A DNA stretch of 64,000 nt from 34-65-8 sp046294735 (GTDB lineage: Bacteria > Pseudomonadota > Alphaproteobacteria > Sphingomonadales > Sphingomonadaceae): positions 496,001-560,000 of the forward strand of contig JBKBKB010000001.1 of NCBI GenBank assembly GCA_046294735.1. Reading direction: 5' to 3'. The translations under genes were made by a program, and so were the position numbers. Below are positions 14,977 through 23,857 of the stretch, one piece after another (the first letter of the stretch is position 1; each line of letters begins with the position of its first letter). Below the pieces are notes generated by a model that saw only the letters and a program-made list of their open reading frames with translations, had not been told where the DNA came from and did not search any database.

Positions 14977-17714
14977 CAGAATTGCGTTCCTACGTTGAAT
15001 GTGAACTTCTTGGTGTCATCACCCTCTGCCTTTCTAAGCACGTGGGCAAAATCAATCCTGAACGGACCGAACGGCGAGTTCCAGTTGACCCCGATCCCCA
15101 CCGATACGCGCGGGCTGGGCGTATCGCCCAGGAACACCTCGCGGAACGGCGGAATGTTCGTCACCAGGGCGGTGTTGTTGCCATTGGCCAGGCAGCTTGG
15201 CGGATTGGGGTTGACCGGGTTGGTCACCGTCGCCGTGGCGGTGGGCGTGCACACCCCGTTGATCACGTCCGCCGTGTTGACCTGGGTAAACAGCGGATTG
15301 CCGTCCGCATCGCGGATCGGGAAATCAATGCCGCCTGGGAACGGGCTCTGCTGCAGCACCGGACGGGTGACGTTAAACAGCGCACCGACATCCATGAATA
15401 CTGATGGGCGCAGGCCCAGTTCGCGTGCGCCGGAACCGAGCGGAATTTCCAGCTCGACGCGGCCGAGGTAGTAGGCGTTGCCGCCGATTGCGTCATCAGC
15501 CACCCGGTTGCGGTCGGTGATGACGAGCGGAACCGGATTGTTCGGATCAGGGCTGTCCGGATCGGCAATAATCGGCTGGCGCAGCACACGCGGGCCAACC
15601 CCGCGAATGTCGAACCCGCGCATCTGCGGTTCGCCAAGGAAGAACCGGTCGGTCAGGCGGACCTTGTCTTCGCCCGGCCCGCGATCGGACAGGCCCTTGA
15701 TCCACCCGCCTTCGGCCGAGACCGAGAAGATGAAGCCGTTAAACACCGGCCAGTACTTGGCCGCCTTGCCGCGGACCCGCAGGTATTTCACCGATCCACC
15801 CAGGCCGGCAAATTCTGTCGACAACGAAACCGCTTCGCCGCGGCTGGGACGGAACCGGTTATCGAGATTGTCGTAAGACAGCGTCAGCCCCAGGATTGAA
15901 CTGGTCCGCTTGCCGAGCGCGTCACACAGGAACCGGCCGGCCAGCAGCGGCTCGCAGGTCCGAACCCCGTCGCCATCGAGATCAGCGAAGAACTGGTTCT
16001 CATCCAACGTGATGTCATCGAAGTTGAGCGTGTAGCTGCCGATTGCCGAGATGTACTCGGTCAGCGCGACCCCGGCCCGCAGCGCACCACCGGTGGTAGC
16101 CTGCTTGAAGGTGGTGTTGCGGCTGGCGTTGGTAAAGTTGAAGCTGTTGAAATCGCGCCGATAAAGATCGATCCCGGCCGAGATGTTGCGATCGAACACA
16201 TAGGGTTCGGTAAAGCTCAGGTTGAACGAGCGCGAGAAGCGCGAATAGTTCACGCCCACGCCAACCGTCTGGCCGCGCCCGCGGAAGTTACGCTGGCGCA
16301 CCGAGGCCGCCAGAATAAATCGCTCAAGCGAAGAGAACCCGGCTGACAGCTGCAGTTCGCCGGTCGGCTGCTCCTGCACGTTAGCCTCGAGCACGATCCG
16401 GTCGGGCGCACCGCCCTCCTTCTGCTCGATTTCGAAGTTCTGCTGGAAATAGCCAAGCGACTTGATCCGCGCGCTGGAGCGCTTGACCTGCAACGAGTTG
16501 AACGCGTCGCCTTCAGCAATGCGGAATTCGCGGCGGACCACCTTGTCCTGCGTCAGGGTGTTGCCGTTGACGTCGATCCGCTCAACATAGACCCGCGGTG
16601 CCTCGCGGATCACGTAGCGGACGTCCATGGTCAAGTCGTCGCGGTTGCGGGTAAACTGCGGCGAGACATCCGCAAAAGCATAGCCGAAGGTTCCGGCCAG
16701 TTCGCTCAGCTGTTCGACCGTATCTTCGACCGACTTGGCATTGTACCAGTTGCCGGACTTCATCGGAAGACGCGCGGTCATTGCCTCACCATCGAAATCG
16801 CGCAGCTGGCTTTCGACCTGGACATTGCCGAACTTGTAGCGTTCGCCTTCTTCCACCACATAAGTGATGATGAAATCGCGCTGGTCCGGGGTCAACTCCG
16901 CAACGGCTGAAACGACGCGGAAATCGGCATAACCTTCGGTCAGGTAGAACTGCCGCAGCTTTTGCTGGTCGAAAGCGAGGCGGTCAGGGTCATAGCTGGT
17001 GTTGGAACTGAAGAACCGCGTGAAACGCGATTCCTTGGTAACCATCTCACCCTTCAGATCGCTGTCGCTGAACTTCTCGTTGCCGAGAATGTTGATCTGG
17101 CGGACCTTGGACTTCGGGCCTTCGGAGATTTCGTAGACAATATCGACCCGGTTCTGATTCAGCTGCACCAGCTTTGGTTCGACCGTGGCGGCATAACGGC
17201 CCTGGCGCTTGTACAGCTCGATGATGCGGGCGGTATCGGCGCGCACCTTGGACCGGGTGAAGATCTGGCGCGGCGCGAGCTTGATTTCAGGCAGGATCTT
17301 GTCGTTCTTGATCCGCTTGTTGCCTTCCAGGATGATCCGGTTGACCACCGGGTTCTCAGTCACTTCGATGACCACCGCGCCACCATCATTGCGCACGCTG
17401 GCATTGGAAAACAGCTCGGTGGCGTAGAGATCCTTGATCGCCTGGTCAGCCGCCACCTGGGTGTAGACATCGCCCGGACGCAGGCGGATGTAGGACAGGA
17501 TTGTCTGCGCCTCGAGCCGCTCGGACCCGATCACCGCAATGGTGCGGATCACAGTCTGCTGGGCAGCCGGTTCCGGTGCCGCCTGAAGAAAGGGCGCTTC
17601 CTGCGCCATCGCTGCAACCGGCATACCGGCCAGCACCGTGCAGCCAAGCAGTGCCGCAGCAAACCGGCCGCCAAGCAAAGCCGTGCCGCCGGGGGAAATC
17701 TGGTTTTTCGTCAT
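14976..17714 (-). CDS. bamA: Outer membrane protein assembly factor BamA
   Basis: BamA is the Omp85 barrel that inserts beta-barrel proteins into the outer membrane. The 912-residue protein has a signal peptide ending near PVAAMAQ, about five POTRA repeats (roughly residues 45-460), and a C-terminal barrel containing MRGFDIRGVGPR, the conserved RGF loop, ending in aromatic FNVGTQF. The ATG at 17714 gives the signal peptide; a TTG farther upstream is less likely. It lies between rseP and ompH in the conserved envelope order. Confidence 0.96.
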   Translation of the reverse strand: MTKNQISPGGTALLGGRFAAALLGCTVLAGMPVAAMAQEAPFLQAAPEPAAQQTVIRTIAVIGSERLEAQTILSYIRLRPGDVYTQVAADQAIKDLYATELFSNASVRNDGGAVVIEVTENPVVNRIILEGNKRIKNDKILPEIKLAPRQIFTRSKVRADTARIIELYKRQGRYAATVEPKLVQLNQNRVDIVYEISEGPKSKVRQINILGNEKFSDSDLKGEMVTKESRFTRFFSSNTSYDPDRLAFDQQKLRQFYLTEGYADFRVVSAVAELTPDQRDFIITYVVEEGERYKFGNVQVESQLRDFDGEAMTARLPMKSGNWYNAKSVEDTVEQLSELAGTFGYAFADVSPQFTRNRDDLTMDVRYVIREAPRVYVERIDVNGNTLTQDKVVRREFRIAEGDAFNSLQVKRSSARIKSLGYFQQNFEIEQKEGGAPDRIVLEANVQEQPTGELQLSAGFSSLERFILAASVRQRNFRGRGQTVGVGVNYSRFSRSFNLSFTEPYVFDRNISAGIDLYRRDFNSFNFTNASRNTTFKQATTGGALRAGVALTEYISAIGSYTLNFDDITLDENQFFADLDGDGVRTCEPLLAGRFLCDALGKRTSSILGLTLSYDNLDNRFRPSRGEAVSLSTEFAGLGGSVKYLRVRGKAAKYWPVFNGFIFSVSAEGGWIKGLSDRGPGEDKVRLTDRFFLGEPQMRGFDIRGVGPRVLRQPIIADPDSPDPNNPVPLVITDRNRVADDAIGGNAYYLGRVELEIPLGSGARELGLRPSVFMDVGALFNVTRPVLQQSPFPGGIDFPIRDADGNPLFTQVNTADVINGVCTPTATATVTNPVNPNPPSCLANGNNTALVTNIPPFREVFLGDTPSPRVSVGIGVNWNSPFGPFRIDFAHVLRKAEGDDTKKFTFNVGTQF

Positions 17715-17868
17715 CGACACGGTGATCCCGTCCAATCCTGTCTATCGCCTGTCCGCCGCTTGCCTGCCGGGCACACAAGACACAACCGCCGCCCTGTGCC
17801 CGATGCAGCGACCCCAATCAAGCGCAGCAATGCGCCAACCCCCGTGCTTTTGCTCCCGTCCGTCGCAA

Positions 17869-19008
17869 TTACCCGCCGAACAACGGCAGTGAAACGACGT
17901 CATTGACGGTCACGAACAACATCAGCATCAGCACGAATGCCACACCCGTGCGGAACGCCAGTTCCTGACCCTTCGGGCCGACTGGTTTGCGGCGGATCGC
18001 CTCTGCCGCGTAGAAAGCCAGATGCCCGCCATCGAGCGCAGGGATTGGCAAGAGGTTGATGAACGCCAAGTTAAGCGAGATCAACGCCATGAATTCCACG
18101 AACGCGAGCGGGCCGAGGCTGAACTGCTCGCCGGAATACTTGGCAATCTTGACCGGCCCGCCCAGCTCGCGCACGGACCGATCACCGCTGAAAATCTGCG
18201 CGATCCCGGTCACCATGGTGCGGACCAGGTTCCAACTGTGCTCCACCGCCATGACCGATGCCGCGACCGGCCCCTGTCGCTCGAAGGAAAGCTCTGCTGC
18301 GGCCGGTGCAATCCCGATCAGGCCAATCATGGATGTGTTGCCGAACTGGTCGGTTACCTCGTGCCGACGGGCGGTGACCGAATAGATCTGTTCCTGCCCG
18401 CCGCGCTCCACTTCGATGGCGAATGTGCGCCCGGGGTGCAGCATAATTGCGGACTGGACATCGCGGAACTCGCGCACCGGCTTGCGGTCGATCGACACGA
18501 TCCGGTCGCCCACTTGCAGCCCGGCGGCCTGCGCGGCCGATCCCTCGCTGAAGCTGGCGATGGTCAGCTGCCGTTCCGCCTCGACCGGAACCGGGCGGCC
18601 CAGCACCATGAAGAACACCGCAAAGATGCCCAGCGCTACCACGATATTGGTCACCGGCCCGGCCGCCACGATCAGCGCGCGTTGCCACAGCGGCTTGAAA
18701 TGGAAAGCATCCTGCCGCTCGCTGGCCGGGATCGCCGCCAGCGCTTCCTCGTCCGGGATACTGGCCGGGTTCATGTCGCCCTTGAACTGGACATAGCCGC
18801 CCAGCGGCAGGGCCGATATCTTCCAGCGGGTGCCGCGCTTGTCGGTCCAGCCGAACAGCTCCTTGCCGAAACCGACCGAGAAGGCCTCCGCCTTCACCCC
18901 GAACCAGCGCCCGACCAGATAGTGGCCGAACTCGTGCACGGTCACCAGCGGGCCCAGGACCAGCAGGAACCCGGCGATATACATCCAGAAAGGGGGGGAT
19001 TCGAACAC
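17869..19008 (-). CDS. rseP: Site-2 zinc metalloprotease RseP
   Basis: RseP cuts membrane-bound anti-sigma factors and other substrates within the bilayer. The 379-residue protein has the zinc motif HEFGH in its first membrane segment, the third ligand in PALDGGH near the C-terminus, and a PDZ domain in between (AQAAGLQVGDRIVSID). It begins with GTG, directly next to the dxr stop codon. The position between dxr and bamA is conserved in proteobacteria. Confidence 0.95.
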   Translation of the reverse strand: MFESPPFWMYIAGFLLVLGPLVTVHEFGHYLVGRWFGVKAEAFSVGFGKELFGWTDKRGTRWKISALPLGGYVQFKGDMNPASIPDEEALAAIPASERQDAFHFKPLWQRALIVAAGPVTNIVVALGIFAVFFMVLGRPVPVEAERQLTIASFSEGSAAQAAGLQVGDRIVSIDRKPVREFRDVQSAIMLHPGRTFAIEVERGGQEQIYSVTARRHEVTDQFGNTSMIGLIGIAPAAAELSFERQGPVAASVMAVEHSWNLVRTMVTGIAQIFSGDRSVRELGGPVKIAKYSGEQFSLGPLAFVEFMALISLNLAFINLLPIPALDGGHLAFYAAEAIRRKPVGPKGQELAFRTGVAFVLMLMLFVTVNDVVSLPLFGG

Positions 19009-20163
19009 CTAGGCGGTCTCCAGCAGAGCCTGCGCCCGCGCACGCGCTTGGCGGTCAACCGCCAGCACGTCATCGAGCGCCTGGGGCGCGGGCGGGGCAA
19101 AGCGGGCCATTGTCTCTTCCACAACTACCGCAATCCGGGTGAACGGCAAGTGACCGTCAAGAAATGCCGCCACCGCCACTTCGTTGGCGGCGTTGAGCAC
19201 GGCCGGGGCCGAGCCGCCCGCCTGCGCTGCCTCGCGGGCCAGCCGGGTGGCGGGAAAGCGCACCTCGTCCGGTGCCTCGAAGGTCAGCTGGCCAAGCGCG
19301 GCGAGATCGAGCGGTTTGCAGGGCGTGTCCATCCGCTCCGGCCAGGCCAGGCACGACGCAATCGGCACCCGCATGTCGCTGGGGCCAAGCTGCGCCAGCG
19401 TTGAGCCATCGCGGTATTCAACCATCGAATGAATCACGCTTTGCGGGTGGACCACGATCTTCAGCTTTTCCAGCCCGACCGGGAACAGGTGCCAGGCCTC
19501 GATCAGCTCCAACCCCTTGTTGAACATGGTGGCGGAATCGACGCTGATCTTGGCACCCATGTCCCAGTTCGGGTGCGCAATCGCCTGCGCTGGGGTAGCA
19601 GCGGCGAGCTGCTCCATGCTCCAGGTCCGCAAGGGGCCGCCGCTGGCGGTCAGCGTGATCGAGCGGACGTGTTCGATGCTGTTGCCGGCCAGGCACTGGA
19701 AAATCGCGTTATGCTCGCTGTCGGTCGGCAGCAGGGTCGCCCCGCCCTGCCGCGCCGCCGCCATCAGGACATCGCCCGCCGCGACCAGGGCTTCCTTGTT
19801 GGCGAGTGCAATGGTGCCTCCGCGCTCGGCAGCGGCCATGACCGGGGCAAGGCCCGCGCAGCCGACAATTGCCGCAACCGTCATATCGACCGGGCGTGCA
19901 GCGGCTTCGACCAGAGCCTGAGGTCCGCCCGCTGCGTCAGTCCCCGATCCGGCGAGCGCCTCGCGCAGGGCCGGCAAACAGCCCTCGTCGCCGCAGACTG
20001 CCAGCGAAGCGCCGAATTCGCGCGCCAGTGCCGCCAGCTTTTCGACATTGCCGTTGGCGGTGAGCACTTCGACCCGCCAATGGTCGCGATTGCGGCGGAT
20101 CAGGTCGAGGGTCGAATCCCCGATCGAACCAGTCGCGCCAAGGATGGTGATCGAGCGGGTCAC
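19009..20163 (-). CDS. dxr: 1-deoxy-D-xylulose 5-phosphate reductoisomerase
   Basis: Dxr makes 2-C-methylerythritol 4-phosphate, the first committed step of the MEP isoprenoid pathway. The 384-residue protein opens with the NADPH-binding ILGATGSIGDSTLDLI, then LANKEALV, LLPTDSEHNAIFQCL, ASGGPLRTW, HPNWDMGAKISVDSATMFNK and VHPQSVIHSMVEY. The GTG start at 20163 overlaps the cdsA stop (GTGA). The frame is open far upstream, but that part is only the antisense-free shadow of cdsA. Confidence 0.95.
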   Translation of the reverse strand: MTRSITILGATGSIGDSTLDLIRRNRDHWRVEVLTANGNVEKLAALAREFGASLAVCGDEGCLPALREALAGSGTDAAGGPQALVEAAARPVDMTVAAIVGCAGLAPVMAAAERGGTIALANKEALVAAGDVLMAAARQGGATLLPTDSEHNAIFQCLAGNSIEHVRSITLTASGGPLRTWSMEQLAAATPAQAIAHPNWDMGAKISVDSATMFNKGLELIEAWHLFPVGLEKLKIVVHPQSVIHSMVEYRDGSTLAQLGPSDMRVPIASCLAWPERMDTPCKPLDLAALGQLTFEAPDEVRFPATRLAREAAQAGGSAPAVLNAANEVAVAAFLDGHLPFTRIAVVVEETMARFAPPAPQALDDVLAVDRQARARAQALLETA

Positions 20164-20837
20164 GGATGCATCAGCCACAGCGGCAGGGCGACAATCGCCA
20201 CTGGCAGCAGGCCGTCCACCCGGTCGAACACGCCCCCGTGACCGGGGATCAGGGTGGAACTGTCCTTCACGCCAGCCCGGCGCTTGAGCCAGCTTTCGAA
20301 AAAGTCGCCCATCTGCGCTACCACCGCCAGTATTGCGCCGATGGCGAAGGCAATGAACAGCATCGGGCGCAGCACCAGCTCGCCCGTGTTCCACACGAAC
20401 GTCCCGGCGGCCACCAGCCCCGCTGCCAGCATCCCGCCATAAAGCCCGGCCCAGGTTTTGGACGGGCTGATCGAAGGCGCAATCTTCGGCCCGCCGAAGG
20501 TACGCCCGCTGAAATAGGCGCCGGTGTCGGTCGCCACCACGATCAGGATCACGCCGAGCAACACGCCAACCGGCATCTGGACCAGTGCACTCGCCGCCAG
20601 GGAGACATAGGCCAGACCCGCCAGGAGAGCCGCCACACGGGCAAGTCCGGGCCGGGTCGCGACCGCAACCAGTCGCGCCAGCTCCAGCAGGCAGGCCAGG
20701 GCGACCGCCAGAATGAACAGATCGAGCCACGGATCGCCCGCCCACATCGCCCCGCCGGCGATCGCCAGCATCACAACCGCCGACAGCGTCCGCACGCCCA
20801 GATCGGATTTCTTCGGCCTGGCTTCACCGTCCACCAT
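20160..20837 (-). CDS. cdsA: Phosphatidate cytidylyltransferase
   Basis: CdsA makes CDP-diacylglycerol from phosphatidic acid and CTP. The 225-residue polytopic membrane protein carries the family signature near its C-terminus (SPSKTWAGLYGG and later KDSSTLIPGHGGVFDRVDG). It supplies the CDP-DAG used by PssA encoded at 26-27 kb. The ATG at 20837 overlaps the end of uppS by 14 bases; a TTG at 20858 is an alternative start. Confidence 0.93.
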   Translation of the reverse strand: MVDGEARPKKSDLGVRTLSAVVMLAIAGGAMWAGDPWLDLFILAVALACLLELARLVAVATRPGLARVAALLAGLAYVSLAASALVQMPVGVLLGVILIVVATDTGAYFSGRTFGGPKIAPSISPSKTWAGLYGGMLAAGLVAAGTFVWNTGELVLRPMLFIAFAIGAILAVVAQMGDFFESWLKRRAGVKDSSTLIPGHGGVFDRVDGLLPVAIVALPLWLMHP

Positions 20838-21507
20838 AGCGACGCTCCCGGTTGGCAAAGTCGTCCAGCGCCTGCTTCAGATGCGCGGGCGTAAAATCCG
20901 GCCACAGCGTGTCGACAAACAGCATCTCGGCATAGGCGCACTGCCATAGCAGGAAGTTCGACAGCCGCACTTCGCCGCTGGTGCGGATCAGCAGGTCGAG
21001 CGGCGGCAGGTCTGCGGTATCGAGATGGGCCGCAATCGTCTCGGGCGTAACGTCACCCGCGTTCGCTGCCTTGGCCGCCGCACGAGCAATTTCATTCTGT
21101 GACCCGTAGTTAAGCGCCACTGCGAGCATCCGGCTGCCTTTGGCGGTCTGCGCCAGTGCGTCTTCGAGCATTTCCACAATATCGGGGGCAAGCCCTTGCC
21201 AATCTCCGATAATCTTCAGCTTCACATCATTGGCGATGAATTCCGGCAAGTCCGATTTGATGAACTTGCGCATCAAGTTCATCAGGTCGTCGACTTCCTC
21301 CTCGTCGCGCTTCCAGTTCTCGCTGCTGAAGGCGTAGAGGGTGAGGCATTCGATCCCGGTGTCGTGGAGCGAGCGGACGAGCTCGCGCACCGCTTCCACC
21401 CCGCGCTGGTGCCCCAGCGCGCGCGGCAGGTGGCGGCGCTTGGCCCAGCGCCCGTTGCCATCCATGATGATGGCGACGTGGCGGGGATGGTTGGTTTCAG
21501 GATTCAC
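20824..21507 (-). CDS. uppS: Undecaprenyl diphosphate synthase
   Basis: UppS adds eight isoprenes in cis to farnesyl diphosphate, giving the carrier lipid for peptidoglycan. The 227-residue protein starts with the conserved PRHVAIIMDGNGRWAKRR region and has YAFSSENWKR and the late LLIRTSGEVRLSNFLLWQ. The GTG at 21507 gives the normal length; an ATG at 21594 would add 29 residues that cross two inverted repeats and is rejected. Confidence 0.94.
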   Translation of the reverse strand: MNPETNHPRHVAIIMDGNGRWAKRRHLPRALGHQRGVEAVRELVRSLHDTGIECLTLYAFSSENWKRDEEEVDDLMNLMRKFIKSDLPEFIANDVKLKIIGDWQGLAPDIVEMLEDALAQTAKGSRMLAVALNYGSQNEIARAAAKAANAGDVTPETIAAHLDTADLPPLDLLIRTSGEVRLSNFLLWQCAYAEMLFVDTLWPDFTPAHLKQALDDFANRERRYGGR

Positions 21508-21520
21508 AAGGGCGTCCGTT

Positions 21521-21580
21521 CGTGTCGAGCACAGTCGAGACACGCCTCTACCCTTGCCTCGCAACTTCGCTTGAGGCGAG
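21521..21580. repeat. REP-like inverted repeats between frr and uppS
   Basis: CGTGTC (21521-21526) pairs with GACACG (21539-21544), with further TCGA symmetry inside; CTCGC (21558-21562) pairs with GCGAG (21576-21580). The first hairpin resembles the short GTGTCTCGA/TCGACACG palindromes scattered between sphingomonad genes. A repetitive origin is recalled, not shown here, because only one copy is in the window. Confidence 0.4.
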
Positions 21581-21601
21581 CGGAGGGAATGCACCGGCCA
21601 A

Positions 21602-22159
21602 TCACTGGGTCAGGATTTCCTTGACCTTGGCCGCGACAGCCGCGTCGATGTCCGCGACATATTTGTCGGTCAGCTTCTGGACATCGTCCTCTGACCGCTT
21701 GCGGTCATCTTCGGAGATTTCCTTCTTCTTCTCGTCATCCTTGAGCGATTCCATCCCGTCGCGCCGGACATTGCGGATCGCGATTTTGGCTTTCTCGCCA
21801 TATTCACCGGCCAGCTTAGCCAGTTCCTTGCGGCGGTCCTGCGTCAGGTCGGGCAGCGGCAGGCGCAGCGTCTGGCCATCGATCATCGGATTGAGGCCGA
21901 GATTGGCCTTGGCAATGCCCTTCTCCACCGCGGTCATGTTGGACTTGTCCCACACCTGCACGCTGAGCATGCGCGGATCAGGGGCTGAAACGGTCGCCAC
22001 CTGGCTCAGCGGCATCATCGCTCCATAGACCTCACATACCACCGGATCGAGCAAGGCCGTGTTGGCCCGGCCGGTCCGCAGGCCGCCGAGATCGCTCTTC
22101 AGGCTGTCCACCGCGCCCTGCATCCGGCGCTCGATATCGCTCTTGTCGTATTTGGCCAT
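21602..22159 (-). CDS. frr: Ribosome recycling factor
   Basis: RRF, with EF-G, splits the post-termination ribosome. The 185-residue protein shows the two-domain signatures LRTGRANTALLDPVVCEVYG, MLSVQVWDKSNM and EEISEDDRKR-like sequence (KKEISEDDRKRSEDDVQKLT). Its start lies two bases after the pyrH stop. Confidence 0.97.
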   Translation of the reverse strand: MAKYDKSDIERRMQGAVDSLKSDLGGLRTGRANTALLDPVVCEVYGAMMPLSQVATVSAPDPRMLSVQVWDKSNMTAVEKGIAKANLGLNPMIDGQTLRLPLPDLTQDRRKELAKLAGEYGEKAKIAIRNVRRDGMESLKDDEKKKEISEDDRKRSEDDVQKLTDKYVADIDAAVAAKVKEILTQ

Positions 22160-22161
22160 GA

Positions 22162-22884
22162 TCAGGCTTCCTTCTGCACTACAGTCTGGACTCCGCCCCC
22201 GGCCAGCACCCGCGCCAGATTGCCCTTTTCGCGGATCGAAAAGACCACGATCGGGATCGCGTTGTCGCGGCACAGCGCCACCGCAGAGGCGTCCATCACC
22301 TTGAGATTGTCTGCCAGCACCTTGTCATAGGTGACTGTTTCATAACGAACGGCGGCGCTATTCTTCTTGGGGTCGCTGTCATAGACACCGTCGACGCTGG
22401 TGCCCTTGAACAGGGCGTCGCACTTCATTTCGGCGGCCCGCAGCGCGGCGCCGGAATCGGTGGTGAAATAGGGTGCACCCACGCCTGCTGCGAAGATCAC
22501 GACGCGGCCCTTTTCCAGATGCCGTTCGGCCCTGCGCCGGATCACCGGTTCGCACACCTGGTCCATCGAGATGGCCGACTGGACCCGCGTCGGCACGTCC
22601 AGCTGCTCCAGCGCGCTCTGCATCGCCAGCGCGTTCATGACGGTTGCGAGCATCCCCATGTAGTCTGCCTGTGCGCGGTCCATCCCCTGCGCCGCCCCGG
22701 CCATGCCGCGGAAAATGTTGCCGCCGCCGATGACAAGGCACAGCTCCAGCCCGGTCTCCTTGGCCGCCTTCACTTCCCGGGCCAGTTCCAGCACGAAGGC
22801 AGGATCGATCCCGAACTGCTGGTCTCCCATCAGCACCTCGCCCGACAGCTTGAGGAGAATGCGTCTAGAGACGGGAACAGTCAT
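22162..22884 (-). CDS. pyrH: UMP kinase
   Basis: PyrH phosphorylates UMP to UDP and belongs to the amino-acid kinase fold, not the adenylate kinase fold. The 240-residue protein has LLKLSGEVLMGD, VIGGGNIFRG, GTGNPYF-like sequence (AGVGAPYFTTDSGAALRA) and TSVDGVYDSDPK. It is the first gene of the pyrH-frr pair and is divergent from the metallophosphatase, 54 bases away. Confidence 0.97.
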   Translation of the reverse strand: MTVPVSRRILLKLSGEVLMGDQQFGIDPAFVLELAREVKAAKETGLELCLVIGGGNIFRGMAGAAQGMDRAQADYMGMLATVMNALAMQSALEQLDVPTRVQSAISMDQVCEPVIRRRAERHLEKGRVVIFAAGVGAPYFTTDSGAALRAAEMKCDALFKGTSVDGVYDSDPKKNSAAVRYETVTYDKVLADNLKVMDASAVALCRDNAIPIVVFSIREKGNLARVLAGGGVQTVVQKEA

Positions 22885-22938
22885 GAGTGGTCAGAATCCG
22901 GTTGCGATGGTGTGCCGCGCTCCTTAGCCGCTAGGTCC

Positions 22939-23793
22939 ATGGCGCGCAAAGGAGAAAGGCGGAAGGTTCTGTGGCCGGCACTGGTTGTGCTTGCGCTGCT
23001 GGGTGCGGCTGTGGCGGCCAAGGCATGGACAGACACCATGGCAGACCCGCAAGTGCTGCGGACCGATTTCATCCACAAGGGCCTTCCCCCGGGGTCCGCG
23101 CCCGTCCGGATCGCCTTGCTGAGCGATATCCACGTCGCCGGACCGGACATGCCGCCCGAACGGCTGGAGCGGATCGTTGCGCGGGTCAACGCGCTGAAAC
23201 CGGACCTGGTGCTGATCGCAGGCGACCTGGTCAGCGACAAGCTGCTCGCCACCCATGTTTATACGCCGGAAGAAATCGTCGCTCCATTGGGCGAGCTGAG
23301 GGCACCGCTCGGGGTCATTGTCGTTCCCGGCAATCATGACCACTGGTTCGACATGCCTGCCCTGGCTACCGAACTGGACCGGCGCGGCATTGCCTTGCTC
23401 GCCAATGAGGCCCGGACGGTCGGACCTCTGGTGATCGGCGGGCTGGACGATGATTTCACCGGGCGGGCTGACTTGCGGCAGACGCTCGATGCCATGGAGC
23501 CCATGGTCGGCGCGCGGGTGCTGCTCAGCCACAGCCCCGATCCGTTCCCCGATGTGCCTAATTCGGTGCCGCTGGTTCTCGCCGGGCACACCCACTGCGG
23601 CCAGATCGGATATCCCTGGGGCGGCGCGCCTGCGACCATGTCCGACTATGGTGATCGCTACGCTTGCGGCCGGGTGGACGAGCGCGGCAAGACACTGGTC
23701 GTCGGCGCAGGACTCGGTACCAGCCTGCTCCCACTGCGGCTCTTTACCCGGCCCGAGATCTGGCTGGTCGAAGCCAGGCCAGCCTCACGCTGA
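22939..23793 (+). CDS. Membrane-anchored metallophosphoesterase (YkuE-like)
   Basis: A 284-residue calcineurin-like phosphoesterase. Metal-binding motifs run in order: LSDIHVAG (D-x-H), AGDLVSD (GD), VPGNHDHW (GNHD), and AGHTHCGQ (GHTH). An N-terminal hydrophobic segment (residues about 10-26) anchors it, with the catalytic domain probably periplasmic. The YkuE/YaeI group includes phosphodiesterases and lipid pyrophosphatases; the substrate here is not known. It is transcribed away from pyrH and converges on tsf. Confidence 0.88.
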   Translation: MARKGERRKVLWPALVVLALLGAAVAAKAWTDTMADPQVLRTDFIHKGLPPGSAPVRIALLSDIHVAGPDMPPERLERIVARVNALKPDLVLIAGDLVSDKLLATHVYTPEEIVAPLGELRAPLGVIVVPGNHDHWFDMPALATELDRRGIALLANEARTVGPLVIGGLDDDFTGRADLRQTLDAMEPMVGARVLLSHSPDPFPDVPNSVPLVLAGHTHCGQIGYPWGGAPATMSDYGDRYACGRVDERGKTLVVGAGLGTSLLPLRLFTRPEIWLVEARPASR

Positions 23794-23801
23794 CAGCAAA
23801 A

Positions 23802-23830
23802 CGGCCGCTGGACAATCTGTCCGGCGGCCG
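23802..23830 (-). terminator. Rho-independent terminator of tsf
   Basis: A 13-base stem (23802-23814 with 23818-23830, one G-U pair) with a three-base loop lies 28 bases past the tsf stop; on the minus strand it is followed by TTTTGCTG. It could also slow transcripts of the convergent phosphoesterase, but the U tract is on the tsf side. Confidence 0.8.
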
Positions 23831-23857
23831 CCTGCATTGCAATCGCGTAAAAGCGGC

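Noticed and set aside
20164..20745. Apparent N-terminal extension of dxr giving a 578-residue fusion
   Set aside because: The extension is the out-of-frame shadow of cdsA; dxr motifs begin right after the GTG at 20163.
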